Below are positions 26,602-34,102 of a DNA stretch of 40,382 nt, in pieces; the first letter of the stretch is position 1; the number at the start of each line of letters is the position of its first letter. The DNA is from an uncultured Bacillota bacterium. Lineage in GTDB: Bacteria > Bacillota > Dehalobacteriia > UBA7702. A program made the position numbers and the translations under genes. The notes beneath the pieces were generated by a model. That model made no database searches. It saw only the letters and a program-made list of their open reading frames with translations, and was not told the origin of the DNA. The DNA is taken from positions 1-40,382 of the forward strand of contig CADBQN010000053.1 in NCBI GenBank assembly GCA_902796855.1. The letters are read 5' to 3'.

Positions 26602-27987
26602 ATGGCCAACATTCTCACCCGTTACGGCGATAACTACATCGCCGAACTGTCAGAAGAGGATATTCGGGCCGACATCGACGACGGCACCGCCGACGCCGCT
26701 GACCGTGCCCAGATCCCCGAACTGACCAAGGACGAAAAAGATTATCTGTTTGAAATCATCGCCGACCCGCAGAAAATTGTCTCCGTGGAACGCGGCAAGG
26801 AAGTCGTCGTTTCCTTTGACGCCGGTACGCTGAAGCTCACCGTGAGAAACGGTATCAGTATGGATCGCTCCGCCGCCATCCTCACCCAGGAACGCGCGCT
26901 CGCTTCCGACAGCATTGAGCTCTGTCACGTGGATTACAGCTACAAACCCATCAAACCCATTATCGCTGAGGAACGCCAGGCCATGGAACAGGCCCAGCTC
27001 CTTTCCGTTCTGCCGGTGCTCTACGGCGCCATGCCTAACATGGGGCTCTACACAAAACCCGACGGCCCCTGCGACAACTGGTCCGAGCTCCTGCCGGCCG
27101 GACGCATCCCCGAAGCCAGGGCCGCTCAGGAAGAAGCGATTGAACACGCCATAAAAGACATCGTCTTTGTCGCCTCGAACATGATCGAAAGCGGCGCCGA
27201 CGGGATCAACTTTGATACGGTGGGCGCTTCCGGCGACGCCGATGTCAAAGCCAGCCTCGAAGCGGTCCGCATTCTGAAAGAAAAATATCCCACCACCGGT
27301 TTTGAAGTCGGCATGGCCGGCGAGTTCAACCTTGGCATGCACGGCCAGCTTGAATTCGACGGTGAAATCATCGCCGGGCTCTATCCTCACCAGCAGGTGA
27401 AAATGGCGGAACGGGCCGGGGTCTCCATTTTCGGTATGGCGGTCAACACCAACAGCTCCGAATCCCTCGCCTGGAACCTGGCCCGCGTGACCACTTTCGC
27501 GAAGGCCGCCGTCAAAGCCGCCAGCATTCCGGTCCACGCCAATGTCGGCATGGGCGTCGGCGGGATTCCCCTTTCCGTTATTCCTTCCTGCGACGCCGTG
27601 TCCCGCGTGGATAAGGCCCTCGTGGAAATTGCCGGTGTGGACGGCTTGTAGGTTGGCGCCGGGGATACCTTCGGCATGGCTGTAACGCATGAATCCTGCG
27701 CGGGGATGGGCGGCATCAGGGGTGCCGGCGACTTGGTCTTCCGCATGGAATTACAGGGTTACAAGATCAACGACGCTAAAAAATACGTGGCGGAAAAACT
27801 GAACTGCCCGGTGGAATATCTGGCGGACTGCGCTGAAATGAAAGATATCAGGGAATCTCTTAACATCAGCACGACCCAGCCCAGACCCGACGCCGCCGTG
27901 GGGATCCAGGCGAAATTCCGCATCGCGGAAATCCTGGGAATTCCCGTGAACAGCGTGGAACTGTTTAAGAAACAGGCCGGTTTTTAA
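26602..27987 (+). CDS. mtbB: Dimethylamine:corrinoid methyltransferase, pyrrolysine-containing
   Basis: A 461-residue MtbB with an in-frame TAG at 27649-27651 read as pyrrolysine (residue 350). The site VEIAGVDGL-Pyl-VGAGDTFGMAVTH aligns with the archaeal MtbB site, and the rest matches that family along its length: GTADAAD near the N-terminus, VLYGAMPNMGLYTKPDGP, GADGINFDTVGASGD, VHANVGMGVGGIP and the tail NSVELFKKQAGF. MtbB takes a methyl group from dimethylamine to its corrinoid protein, giving methylamine. The start is ATG 26602 behind AAGGAG; an in-frame ATG at 26587 precedes that site. It is followed 94 bases later by the corrinoid protein gene mtbC. Its stop is TAA. Confidence 0.95.
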
Positions 27988-28022
27988 AAAAAGAGAAATA
28001 CATCGGTTTTCACGCCGGTCCG

Positions 28023-28040
28023 GCCCCGGAAGGCCGGGGC
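28023..28040 (+). other. Intercistronic stem-loop between mtbB and mtbC
   Basis: GCCCCGG-AAGG-CCGGGGC forms a perfect 7-bp stem without a following U-tract. Confidence 0.65.
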
Positions 28041-28081
28041 TGGGATCGGCCGGGAAAAGATTGAATAGGAGATTTTGAGAT

Positions 28082-28729
28082 ATGACAAAAGAAGAATATA
28101 TCAAGATTGCCATTGATACCATGATGAAGGGCGATGCCGACGCCGCCGTCGCGAATATGAACGCGGCGATCGCCGACGGGATCGACCCCGCTGAACTGCT
28201 GAGCGAAGGCTACAGCGCCGGTATCCGTGAAGTGGGCGACCAGTTTGGCAAAGGCCGTATGTTCCTTCCTGAATTGATGCTTGCCGCCGACGCGATGAAG
28301 GCCGTTTCCGAAGTCGTCAACGCCGAAGTGGAAAAAGCCGGCAAATCCGTGGAAAAGAGAGGCGTAATGGTTCTCGCCACCGTCCAGGGCGATGTGCATG
28401 ACATCGGCAAAGGGATCGTCGCTTCCCTCATTAAAACCCAGGGCATTGAAGTCATCGATATGGGCCGTGACGTTCCCGCCCAGGCCATTGTTGACAAAGC
28501 TGTTGAAGTGGACGCCGACCTCATCGGCACTTCCGCTCTGCTGACGACGACAATGGGAGAAATGAAAGTCCTTGAAGAACTCCTGAAAGAACAGGATCTC
28601 AAGAAGAAATTTAAAACGCTCATCGGCGGCGCGCCCGTTACCGAACGCTTTGCGAAACGCATCGGCGCCGACGCTTACGGGGAAGACGCTTCCGAAGCCG
28701 TTGAAAAAGCCATGGCGCTGCTGGGCTGA
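28082..28729 (+). CDS. mtbC: Methylamine corrinoid protein (MtbC/MttC type)
   Basis: A 215-residue B12-binding methyl carrier. Residues 1-85 form the helical cap domain (PAELLSEGYSAGIREVGDQFGKG, FLPELMLAADAM). The Rossmann-like cobalamin domain follows, with the DVHDIGK motif whose His106 is the lower cobalt ligand, then GTSALLTTTMGEM and LIGGAPVTERFAKRIGADAYGEDA. It accepts methyl groups from the methyltransferases and passes them to an acceptor methyltransferase. It is the only corrinoid protein in the window, next to mtbB, so MtbC is the likeliest assignment; it may also serve mttB2 or the non-Pyl paralog. The ATG follows AGGAG at a rather long spacing of about 10 bases. Confidence 0.92.
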   Translation: MTKEEYIKIAIDTMMKGDADAAVANMNAAIADGIDPAELLSEGYSAGIREVGDQFGKGRMFLPELMLAADAMKAVSEVVNAEVEKAGKSVEKRGVMVLATVQGDVHDIGKGIVASLIKTQGIEVIDMGRDVPAQAIVDKAVEVDADLIGTSALLTTTMGEMKVLEELLKEQDLKKKFKTLIGGAPVTERFAKRIGADAYGEDASEAVEKAMALLG

Positions 28730-28750
28730 AACGGAGCATCGCATGATTTT

Positions 28751-28789
28751 ATTTTCCGGGGAGGAGGGGACAGATCCTGCCCGGAAAAT
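28751..28789 (+). other. Intercistronic stem-loop between mtbC and the BCCT gene
   Basis: A perfect 10-bp stem ATTTTCCGGG / CCCGGAAAAT with a 19-base loop lies 21 bases after the mtbC stop. No clean U-tract follows. Confidence 0.65.
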
Positions 28790-28903
28790 GTTGGTTGAGA
28801 TAGTATGTAAAACAATAAAAATATACAGAGCAGTTATTCTTATTTGACTTTATTTGTTTTACGGCGTTTGTCCTTAACTAAAAAAAGAAGGAGGGAAAAA
28901 AGA

Positions 28904-30580
28904 ATGGCAAAAAAATTTGATCTTGTTACCATTATCTTCAGTATCATTTTCATGGCTGCGCTGGTCATTCTGACGATTAGCTCACCGGATACGTTCGTGG
29001 CCGGGCTTGGCGCCGCGAAAAGCTGGGTCATTTATCATTTCGCCTGGATTTTCATTATCGTTGTCGCCGCCATCACCGTTTACTGTTTCTGGCTGGCCTT
29101 CTCCAAATACGGCAACATCCGTATGGGAAGATGCAAACCGGAATACGGCTGGTTCGGCTACGCCGCCATGGTGTTCTGCGCCGCGATGGGTTCCTGCATG
29201 ATCTTCTGGCCCTCGGTTGAATACGGGCAGTATATCATCTGGACGGATGTGTGGCCCTTTGACTGGGGCGCCAATGAAATGGCCCGCTACGCGCTGTCCT
29301 ACAGCTATTTCCACTGGGGCATCTGCGCCTGGGCTGTTTACGCCATCGGCATTATTCCCATCGGCTATCGTTACTTTGTCCGTAAAAAACCGGGTCTTAC
29401 CCTGCAGGGCGGCTGCGAAGGCGTCTTTGGCGAAAAACTCGCCAACGGCTGGCTCGGCACCATCATCAACATCGTCTTCATTTTCGGTATCCTCGGCGGT
29501 CTGACCATCACCTACGGCACCGGGATCCCGATGCTCGCGAACTTCCTGCATGTCGTGGCCGGAACACCCGAGACCTTCCTGGTGAACGTCATCATCATCG
29601 CTGTCCTCACCGCACTGTTCACCTGGAGCGCCTGGTCCGGGATTGCCAAAGGGATTCTGAACCTTTCCAGACTCTGCATCTGGGTCAGTGCCGTGATGCT
29701 GCTGCTCATCCTCGTTCTGGGTGATACCGGTTACATCATCAACGAATCCGTCGAATCCCTGGGCTATATGTTCCAGAACTTCTTCTCCATGACCTTTAAC
29801 CTCGGCGCCGGTATGGAAGGTTCGACCTTCGCCGCCGAATGGACGGTCTTCTACTGGGCCTGGTGGCTGGGTCTGGCTCCCGTTATGTGGATCTTCATCG
29901 CGAAATGCTCCAAAGGGCGTTCTGTCCGCAACATTATCTTCACCGTGATCGGTGCCGGTTTTGTCGCTGACGTCCTCTTCTTTGGTGTTATTTCCAGCAA
30001 CGGCCTCAGCCTCTATCAGAACGGCTTTGATTTCTCCGCTCTCGGCAGCGGGAACACGCCTTTGGACGCTTATTACAACACCTGGGATAACTTCACCTTT
30101 ATCTCCGATACCATGATGGCGACGCTCACCGCGCCGAAACTGGTCATCGCGGTTTGGTTCATCGGTACCTTCATCCTGCTGGTAACGACGATGGACTCCT
30201 CCGCCTACACGATGGCCGCGGCGACGCAGAGAAACGTCGGCGTCAACGCCGACCCGGTCAGACCGCTTCGCCTGTTCTGGGCCTGCATGCTCTCGGTCTC
30301 CCCGCTCTGCATTCTGGGGGCCGGAGCCGGTACGTCGAGCTGCACAGCGGTGGTTGTGCTCACCTCGGTGCCTGTTATGATTCTGGTAATCATTGCCATT
30401 ATCGGTTCCACCAAATGGATGTTGGAAGACTTTAAAGACATGAGCGCCGCAGAAATCCGCGAATTCTTCCTGACCGACGAAGAAAGAGCAGCGAGTGAAG
30501 CAGCACATGAAAAAGCACAGAAAACGCTGGATAAAGGTCTTGCCGAAGACCAGGCTGTCGCCGCTTCCGAAGCGAAGTAA
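28904..30580 (+). CDS. BCCT family betaine/choline/carnitine-type transporter (second copy)
   Basis: A 558-residue, twelve-helix carrier. The BCCT signature WTVFYWAWWLGLAPVMWIFIAK is identical to that of the first copy, and the two share SKYGNIRMGR and the segment GAISS/TTMDSSAYTMAAA near helix 10. The start is ATG 28904 behind GGAGG; upstream in-frame codons lie before this site. The family imports quaternary ammonium compounds by sodium, proton or exchange coupling. Membership of the mttB2-mtbB-mtbC operon implies uptake of a methylated amine or betaine. The C-terminal ~50 residues are polar and Ala/Glu/Lys-rich, cytoplasmic. Confidence 0.92.
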   Translation: MAKKFDLVTIIFSIIFMAALVILTISSPDTFVAGLGAAKSWVIYHFAWIFIIVVAAITVYCFWLAFSKYGNIRMGRCKPEYGWFGYAAMVFCAAMGSCMIFWPSVEYGQYIIWTDVWPFDWGANEMARYALSYSYFHWGICAWAVYAIGIIPIGYRYFVRKKPGLTLQGGCEGVFGEKLANGWLGTIINIVFIFGILGGLTITYGTGIPMLANFLHVVAGTPETFLVNVIIIAVLTALFTWSAWSGIAKGILNLSRLCIWVSAVMLLLILVLGDTGYIINESVESLGYMFQNFFSMTFNLGAGMEGSTFAAEWTVFYWAWWLGLAPVMWIFIAKCSKGRSVRNIIFTVIGAGFVADVLFFGVISSNGLSLYQNGFDFSALGSGNTPLDAYYNTWDNFTFISDTMMATLTAPKLVIAVWFIGTFILLVTTMDSSAYTMAAATQRNVGVNADPVRPLRLFWACMLSVSPLCILGAGAGTSSCTAVVVLTSVPVMILVIIAIIGSTKWMLEDFKDMSAAEIREFFLTDEERAASEAAHEKAQKTLDKGLAEDQAVAASEAK

Positions 30581-30634
30581 AAGGATGATTCTTTTAAAAT
30601 GAATATGGTCTTTTGTTCAGGATCATTTTCTCGG

Positions 30635-30661
30635 GGAGGGTGCCCTGTCCCGGCATCCTCC
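30635..30661 (+). other. Intercistronic stem-loop between the BCCT and APC genes
   Basis: GGAGGGTGCC pairs with GGCATCCTCC (one G-U pair) across loop CTGTCCC, followed by TTATTCTTATACC. It could act as a weak terminator, reducing expression of the last gene. Confidence 0.6.
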
Positions 30662-30711
30662 TTATTCTTATACCTTTTTAGCAGAATGTTTTTAGATAAG
30701 GAATGAAGAGA

Positions 30712-32187
30712 ATGAGTAAAAAACCACAGAAAAAAGGGGTCGGCGCCATTGACTTTTTTTGTCTCGGTTTTGGCGCTATCGTTGGGGTCGGCTGGGCGGT
30801 AGCCATCAACAGCTGGATGACCAGCTGCGGCGGGCCGGTCCCCGCCGCGTTGGGCTATCTGATCGCTCTGATCATGATGGTTCCCATCGCGCTTTGCTAT
30901 TGTGAGCTTGTTCCGATGCTGCCGGTGGCCGGCGGCGGGATGGCGTTTTCCTTCAAAGCTTTTGGCGATAAGATCGCGCTGATTTCCGGTTGGGCGGCTT
31001 TTGGCGCGTTTGTCTCCATCATCCCCTGGGAAGCGATTCAGATCACCGACGTGCTCGGCTATCTGATCCCGGGGATTAAGTCCGGAGCTCCGCTTTATAC
31101 GTGCTATGGCTCGGATATTTATCTGATTACCATCGTCATCGGGACGGTTTGTTCCTTATTGCTGTTTGCCCTGAATATGAGGGGCCTCTCCACCGCCGCT
31201 TTTGTCCAAAAGATCCTTTGCTTTGTTTTGGTGGGCGCGGCGGTCATCGGCGCCGTCGCGGCGCTGATCGGCGGCAATTTCTCCAATGTGGAGCCCGTTT
31301 ACGATGTTTCGAATCCGGCCATTTATGGCGAAGGGCTCAAGGAGGTTTCGCACTCCACGATGTTCGGCGGTGTTTTCGCGATTCTCGCCTCGGCGCCTTT
31401 TTTCCTCGCGGGGTTTGAAACGATCCCTCAGGGGGTCGAAGAGGCCGGCGGCGACATCAAATCCGTTGGCAAAACTGTCGCGCTGTCGGTCGCTTTGGCC
31501 TGTGTGTTCTACGCCATCCTGCTTTTCTGCTTTGGCTATGGCTGGCCCTGGCAGGAATTCGCCGGGATGGACCGTCCCGCCGCGGCGACCATGTTTTTGA
31601 ACCTGTTCCCGGGGCCCGCCGGCACCGTTCTCTATTGGATGATCGTGATCGGCGCGATTGCCGGTCTGTTCACCACCTGGAACGGCTTTTTCATGGCTTC
31701 CGCCAATCTGCTGATGGGCATGTCCCGCGGTCGGCTCGTTCCCGCCGTTTTTAAAAAGCAGAACGCCAACGGGATCCCCGTTCCCGGGCTTCTCGTTTGC
31801 CTCTGTCTCTCCCTGGTCGGGCCGTTTTTGGGGCCGAACCTGATCGACTCCATTACCTGTTTCTCCGCCACTGCCTTCGTTGTGAGCTGGGCGATTACCG
31901 GTTGGTCGCTGGTGAGAATGAGATACAGCTATCCGGATCTGAACCGTCCCTATAAAATCCCCGGCGGCATCGCGATGGGCTATTTCGCGGCCATCGTCGC
32001 CTCTCTCGTCCTGATCTGTATGTTCATCCCGGCCAGTCCCTTTTATGTCGGGTCGCTCTCGATCAAAATGTTCGTCGGCTGGATGGTCATCGGGCTTTTG
32101 CTCTATCTGGCTTCTGTCGGTCAGCGCAAAGGGCTCAGTCGGGAACAGCTTGAGGAAGGTGTTTTCGGTCGGATGAAAAAAGGCTGA
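30712..32187 (+). CDS. APC-family amino acid/amine permease
   Basis: A 491-residue protein with about twelve membrane helices. The N-terminal GFGAIVGVGWAVAINSWMTSCG is the unwound first helix typical of the APC superfamily, and LPVAGGGMAFSFKAFGDKIALISGWAAFGAFVSI covers helices 2-3. A late cytoplasmic signature RMRYSYPDLNRPYKIPGG is also typical. Start: ATG 30712 has AAGGA at 9 bases, whereas ATG 30703 is too close to it. The cargo is unknown; as the last gene of the methylamine operon it may handle an amine or amino-acid-like demethylation product. A strong terminator follows. Confidence 0.88.
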   Translation: MSKKPQKKGVGAIDFFCLGFGAIVGVGWAVAINSWMTSCGGPVPAALGYLIALIMMVPIALCYCELVPMLPVAGGGMAFSFKAFGDKIALISGWAAFGAFVSIIPWEAIQITDVLGYLIPGIKSGAPLYTCYGSDIYLITIVIGTVCSLLLFALNMRGLSTAAFVQKILCFVLVGAAVIGAVAALIGGNFSNVEPVYDVSNPAIYGEGLKEVSHSTMFGGVFAILASAPFFLAGFETIPQGVEEAGGDIKSVGKTVALSVALACVFYAILLFCFGYGWPWQEFAGMDRPAAATMFLNLFPGPAGTVLYWMIVIGAIAGLFTTWNGFFMASANLLMGMSRGRLVPAVFKKQNANGIPVPGLLVCLCLSLVGPFLGPNLIDSITCFSATAFVVSWAITGWSLVRMRYSYPDLNRPYKIPGGIAMGYFAAIVASLVLICMFIPASPFYVGSLSIKMFVGWMVIGLLLYLASVGQRKGLSREQLEEGVFGRMKKG

Positions 32188-32245
32188 AACGGTCTTTTGT
32201 CCGGAAGAGAGCGCCTTTGAACATTGAAACATTAAAGTTGCCATC

Positions 32246-32282
32246 GCGGACAACGGTTTTCCCGTTGTCCGCTTGTTCTTTT
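32246..32282 (+). terminator. Intrinsic terminator of the second methyltransferase operon
   Basis: A perfect 11-bp stem GCGGACAACGG / CCGTTGTCCGC with loop TTTTC is followed by TTGTTCTTTT. Confidence 0.85.
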
Positions 32283-32301
32283 GGGGCGGATGTAATATAA
32301 T
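32273..32301 (+). promoter_or_regulatory. Sigma-70-type promoter for the GyrI-like gene
   Basis: TTGTTC (32273-32278) and a perfect TATAAT (32296-32301) are 17 bases apart, with the start codon 40 bases further. The -35 box overlaps the tail of the preceding terminator. Confidence 0.6.
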
Positions 32302-32341
32302 ATAGGAAATCAGCGCTGATCTGCCGAAAGGGGAGGAAGAA

Positions 32342-32977
32342 ATGGCTTTTGACTACAAAAAGGAATATAAGGAATTTTATCTGCCGCCGAAAAAGCCCGG
32401 GATCGTGACGGTGCCGCCGCTGAACTACATCGCCGTCCGCGGCGGGGGCGACCCCAACGCGGAAGACGGCGCCTATCAGCGCGCCATTTCCATGCTCTAT
32501 ACCGTGGCTTATTCCGTGAAAATGAGCAAAAAAGGCGGCCCGGAGATTGAGGGCTATTTCGATTTTGTCGTGCCGCCGCTGGAGGGCTTTTGGTGGCAGG
32601 AGGGGACGGACAGCGCCGATCTCGGCCGCAAGGAGGATTTTTGCTGGATCTCCCTGATCCGCCTGCCGGATTTCGTCGGCGAGGAGGATTTTAAGACCGT
32701 CGTCGCCGCGGCGGAACGAAAAAAGAAGACGGATCTCTCGGAAGTGGAGTTCCTCCGCTTTGACGAGGGGCTTTGTGTCCAGTGCATGCACCTCGGCGCC
32801 TACGACGACGAGCCCGCCACGATTGAGGCGATGCGCCGCTTTGCCGAGGACGCGGGCTTTGTCTTTGACCTCGGCGCGGGCCGCTTCCACCATGAGATCT
32901 ACCTCAGCGACGCCCGGCGGGTGCCGCCGGAAAAACGGAAGACGGTGATCCGTTACCCCATCAGAAAGAAAGCGTGA
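32342..32977 (+). CDS. GyrI-like small-molecule-binding domain protein
   Basis: A 211-residue cytoplasmic protein. The N-terminus EFYLPPKKPGIVTVPPLNYIAVRGGGDPN and the middle block YFDFVVPPLEGFWWQ are typical of stand-alone GyrI-like proteins, which share the effector-binding fold of AraC/MerR-type regulators. VQCMHLGAYDDEPATIEAMRRFAE and HHEIYLSDARRVPPEKRKTVIRYP near the end are also family features. There is no DNA-binding domain. Proposed family roles include binding or hydrolysing toxic small molecules; the ligand here is unknown. The ATG follows GGGGAGGA. It has its own promoter, so it seems unrelated to the methylamine operon. Confidence 0.85.
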   Translation: MAFDYKKEYKEFYLPPKKPGIVTVPPLNYIAVRGGGDPNAEDGAYQRAISMLYTVAYSVKMSKKGGPEIEGYFDFVVPPLEGFWWQEGTDSADLGRKEDFCWISLIRLPDFVGEEDFKTVVAAAERKKKTDLSEVEFLRFDEGLCVQCMHLGAYDDEPATIEAMRRFAEDAGFVFDLGAGRFHHEIYLSDARRVPPEKRKTVIRYPIRKKA

Positions 32978-32981
32978 AAGG

Positions 32982-33008
32982 CCGGGCCATACCCCGGTTT
33001 TTCCTTTT
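32982..33008 (+). terminator. Short intrinsic terminator after the GyrI-like gene
   Basis: CCGGG / CCCGG with a short loop is followed by TTTTTCCTTTT, five bases after the stop codon. A second GC hairpin, GCCCCGA / TCGGGGC at 33019-33038, lies just before the ribosome site of the next gene. Confidence 0.5.
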
Positions 33009-33056
33009 GGGCAAAAAAGCCCCGACCGGGATCGGGGCGGGACGGAGGGAGCGGCA

Positions 33057-33815
33057 ATGAACGCGTTTTTTTGGAAACAATATGAGGATCTCCCGGCGGG
33101 CATCGGCTACGGCCGTTTCAGCCCGGCGCATTTCTGCGCCCTGGCGGTGATCGCCGCCGCCGCGCTCCTGCTGACGCTGTGGTTCCGGCGGCAGAGCGAG
33201 AGGACGAAAAAGCGGGTCCTCGCCGTGATCCCGCCGCTGATGCTTCTGATGGAAGCGGGCAAAGACCTCTTCCTTTGGCGCGGCGGTCATTTTGGCGTGG
33301 GCTATCTGCCGCTGCACCTGTGCGGCCTGGGCGTTTTTGTCTTTTTGCTGACGCTGGCCCGCTCCGGCGCCGCGCGGGATTTTTTCGGCGAGGTGGCGGT
33401 GACGCTGATCCTGCCCGGCTCCGTGGCGGCGCTGATCTTCCCCGACTGGGCGCACCTCTACCCGATGTGGAACTTTATGAATCTCCACGGCTATGTTTGG
33501 CACGGCCTGCTGGTGCTGTATCCGCTGCTGCTGCTGAGCGCGGGCCGCGCCCGGCCCGACCTCCGGCACATCTGGTATGACCCGCTGTTTTTGCTCTGCG
33601 TGGTGCCGCCGGTGTACCTTTTTGACCGGGCCTTTCACTGCAACTATATGTTCGTCAACTGGCCGCCGCCGGGGACGCCGCTGATGTGGATCGCCGACCG
33701 CGCCGGGGAGGACGGCTATCTTTTGGGCTACGCCGCCTTTGCCCTGGCGGTGATTGGCGGCATTTATCTGATTATTTATGCCGTTCAGCGTGTGAGGAGA
33801 GGGCGGGGCGGATGA
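33057..33815 (+). CDS. YwaF/TIGR02206-type integral membrane protein
   Basis: A 252-residue protein with about seven hydrophobic segments. The motif LPLHLCGLGVFVF (about 83-95) and MNLHGYVWHGLLVLYPLLLL (about 139-158) are characteristic of the YwaF family of unknown function; FHCNYMFVNWPPPGTPL near 195-211 is also typical. GGAGGGAG precedes the ATG. No substrate or partner can be predicted, and there is no link in the sequence to the CRISPR locus beyond position. Confidence 0.82.
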   Translation: MNAFFWKQYEDLPAGIGYGRFSPAHFCALAVIAAAALLLTLWFRRQSERTKKRVLAVIPPLMLLMEAGKDLFLWRGGHFGVGYLPLHLCGLGVFVFLLTLARSGAARDFFGEVAVTLILPGSVAALIFPDWAHLYPMWNFMNLHGYVWHGLLVLYPLLLLSAGRARPDLRHIWYDPLFLLCVVPPVYLFDRAFHCNYMFVNWPPPGTPLMWIADRAGEDGYLLGYAAFALAVIGGIYLIIYAVQRVRRGRGG

Positions 33816-33922
33816 AGGGTTGTTTGCGGGGACATTTTTGGTACAGGATATATGGTATAGTAAAAAAAACAATATTTGTCAAAAAAAGGAAGATATTAAA
33901 AAGAGCAGAATTATATAACCAT

Positions 33923-34042
33923 AAAAAAAACAGACTTGATATCAAGTCTGTAAATCCGCAACAAGCGGGCCCCAAAGGGCGGTTTCGAACATTCTTTATT
34001 TGAACCGTGTAGTGTAATCTCATATGGTAGTCGTTTGAGATT
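33923..34042 (-). ncRNA. tracrRNA
   Basis: On the minus strand an anti-repeat (34032-34009) complements 24 bases of the CRISPR repeat with a single mismatch at 34019. A bulge and UUCAAAU then pair with GUUUGA at the repeat 5' end, giving the lower stem, bulge and upper stem known from type II-A duplexes. Downstream come GCCC-UUUG-GGGC, CCGC-UUGUU-GCGG, and a perfect terminator hairpin ACAGACTTGAT / ATCAAGTCTGT (33951-33930) followed by eight U. The promoter at 34049-34077 places the 5' end near 34042, so the primary RNA is about 120 nt. It is transcribed away from cas9 and guides Cas9 loading and crRNA maturation with RNase III. Confidence 0.93.
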
Positions 34043-34048
34043 AACTAT

Positions 34049-34077
34049 ATTTTAACGGACAACAGCTGTTTTGTCAA
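34049..34077 (-). promoter_or_regulatory. tracrRNA promoter
   Basis: On the minus strand, a perfect TTGACA (34077-34072) and TAAAAT (34054-34049) are 17 bases apart. It lies in the 60-base space between tracrRNA and cas9, so it overlaps any cas9 promoter. No strong sigma-70 site pointing to cas9 is seen. Confidence 0.85.
34058..34075. promoter_or_regulatory. Dyad in the tracrRNA/cas9 promoter region, possible operator
   Basis: A 10-bp palindrome AACAGCTGTT (34061-34070) is flanked by GAC and, after two T, GTC. It lies in the spacer and -35 box of the tracrRNA promoter. Function is unknown. Confidence 0.35.
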
Positions 34078-34102
34078 TACTCATTTTAAAGGGGGAAAGC
34101 AA

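Noticed and set aside
33853-33861. Extended -10 box TGGTATAGT pointing toward the tracrRNA region
   Set aside because: It has no -35 box and no gene downstream; a real transcript cannot be supported.
33981-33990. GGTTTCGAAC as a tRNA T-loop
   Set aside because: No acceptor, D or anticodon arms surround it; it belongs to the tracrRNA body.
34009-34032. A second CRISPR repeat or mini-array upstream of cas9
   Set aside because: A single copy with one mismatch, followed on the minus strand by tracrRNA hairpins and a terminator, is an anti-repeat.
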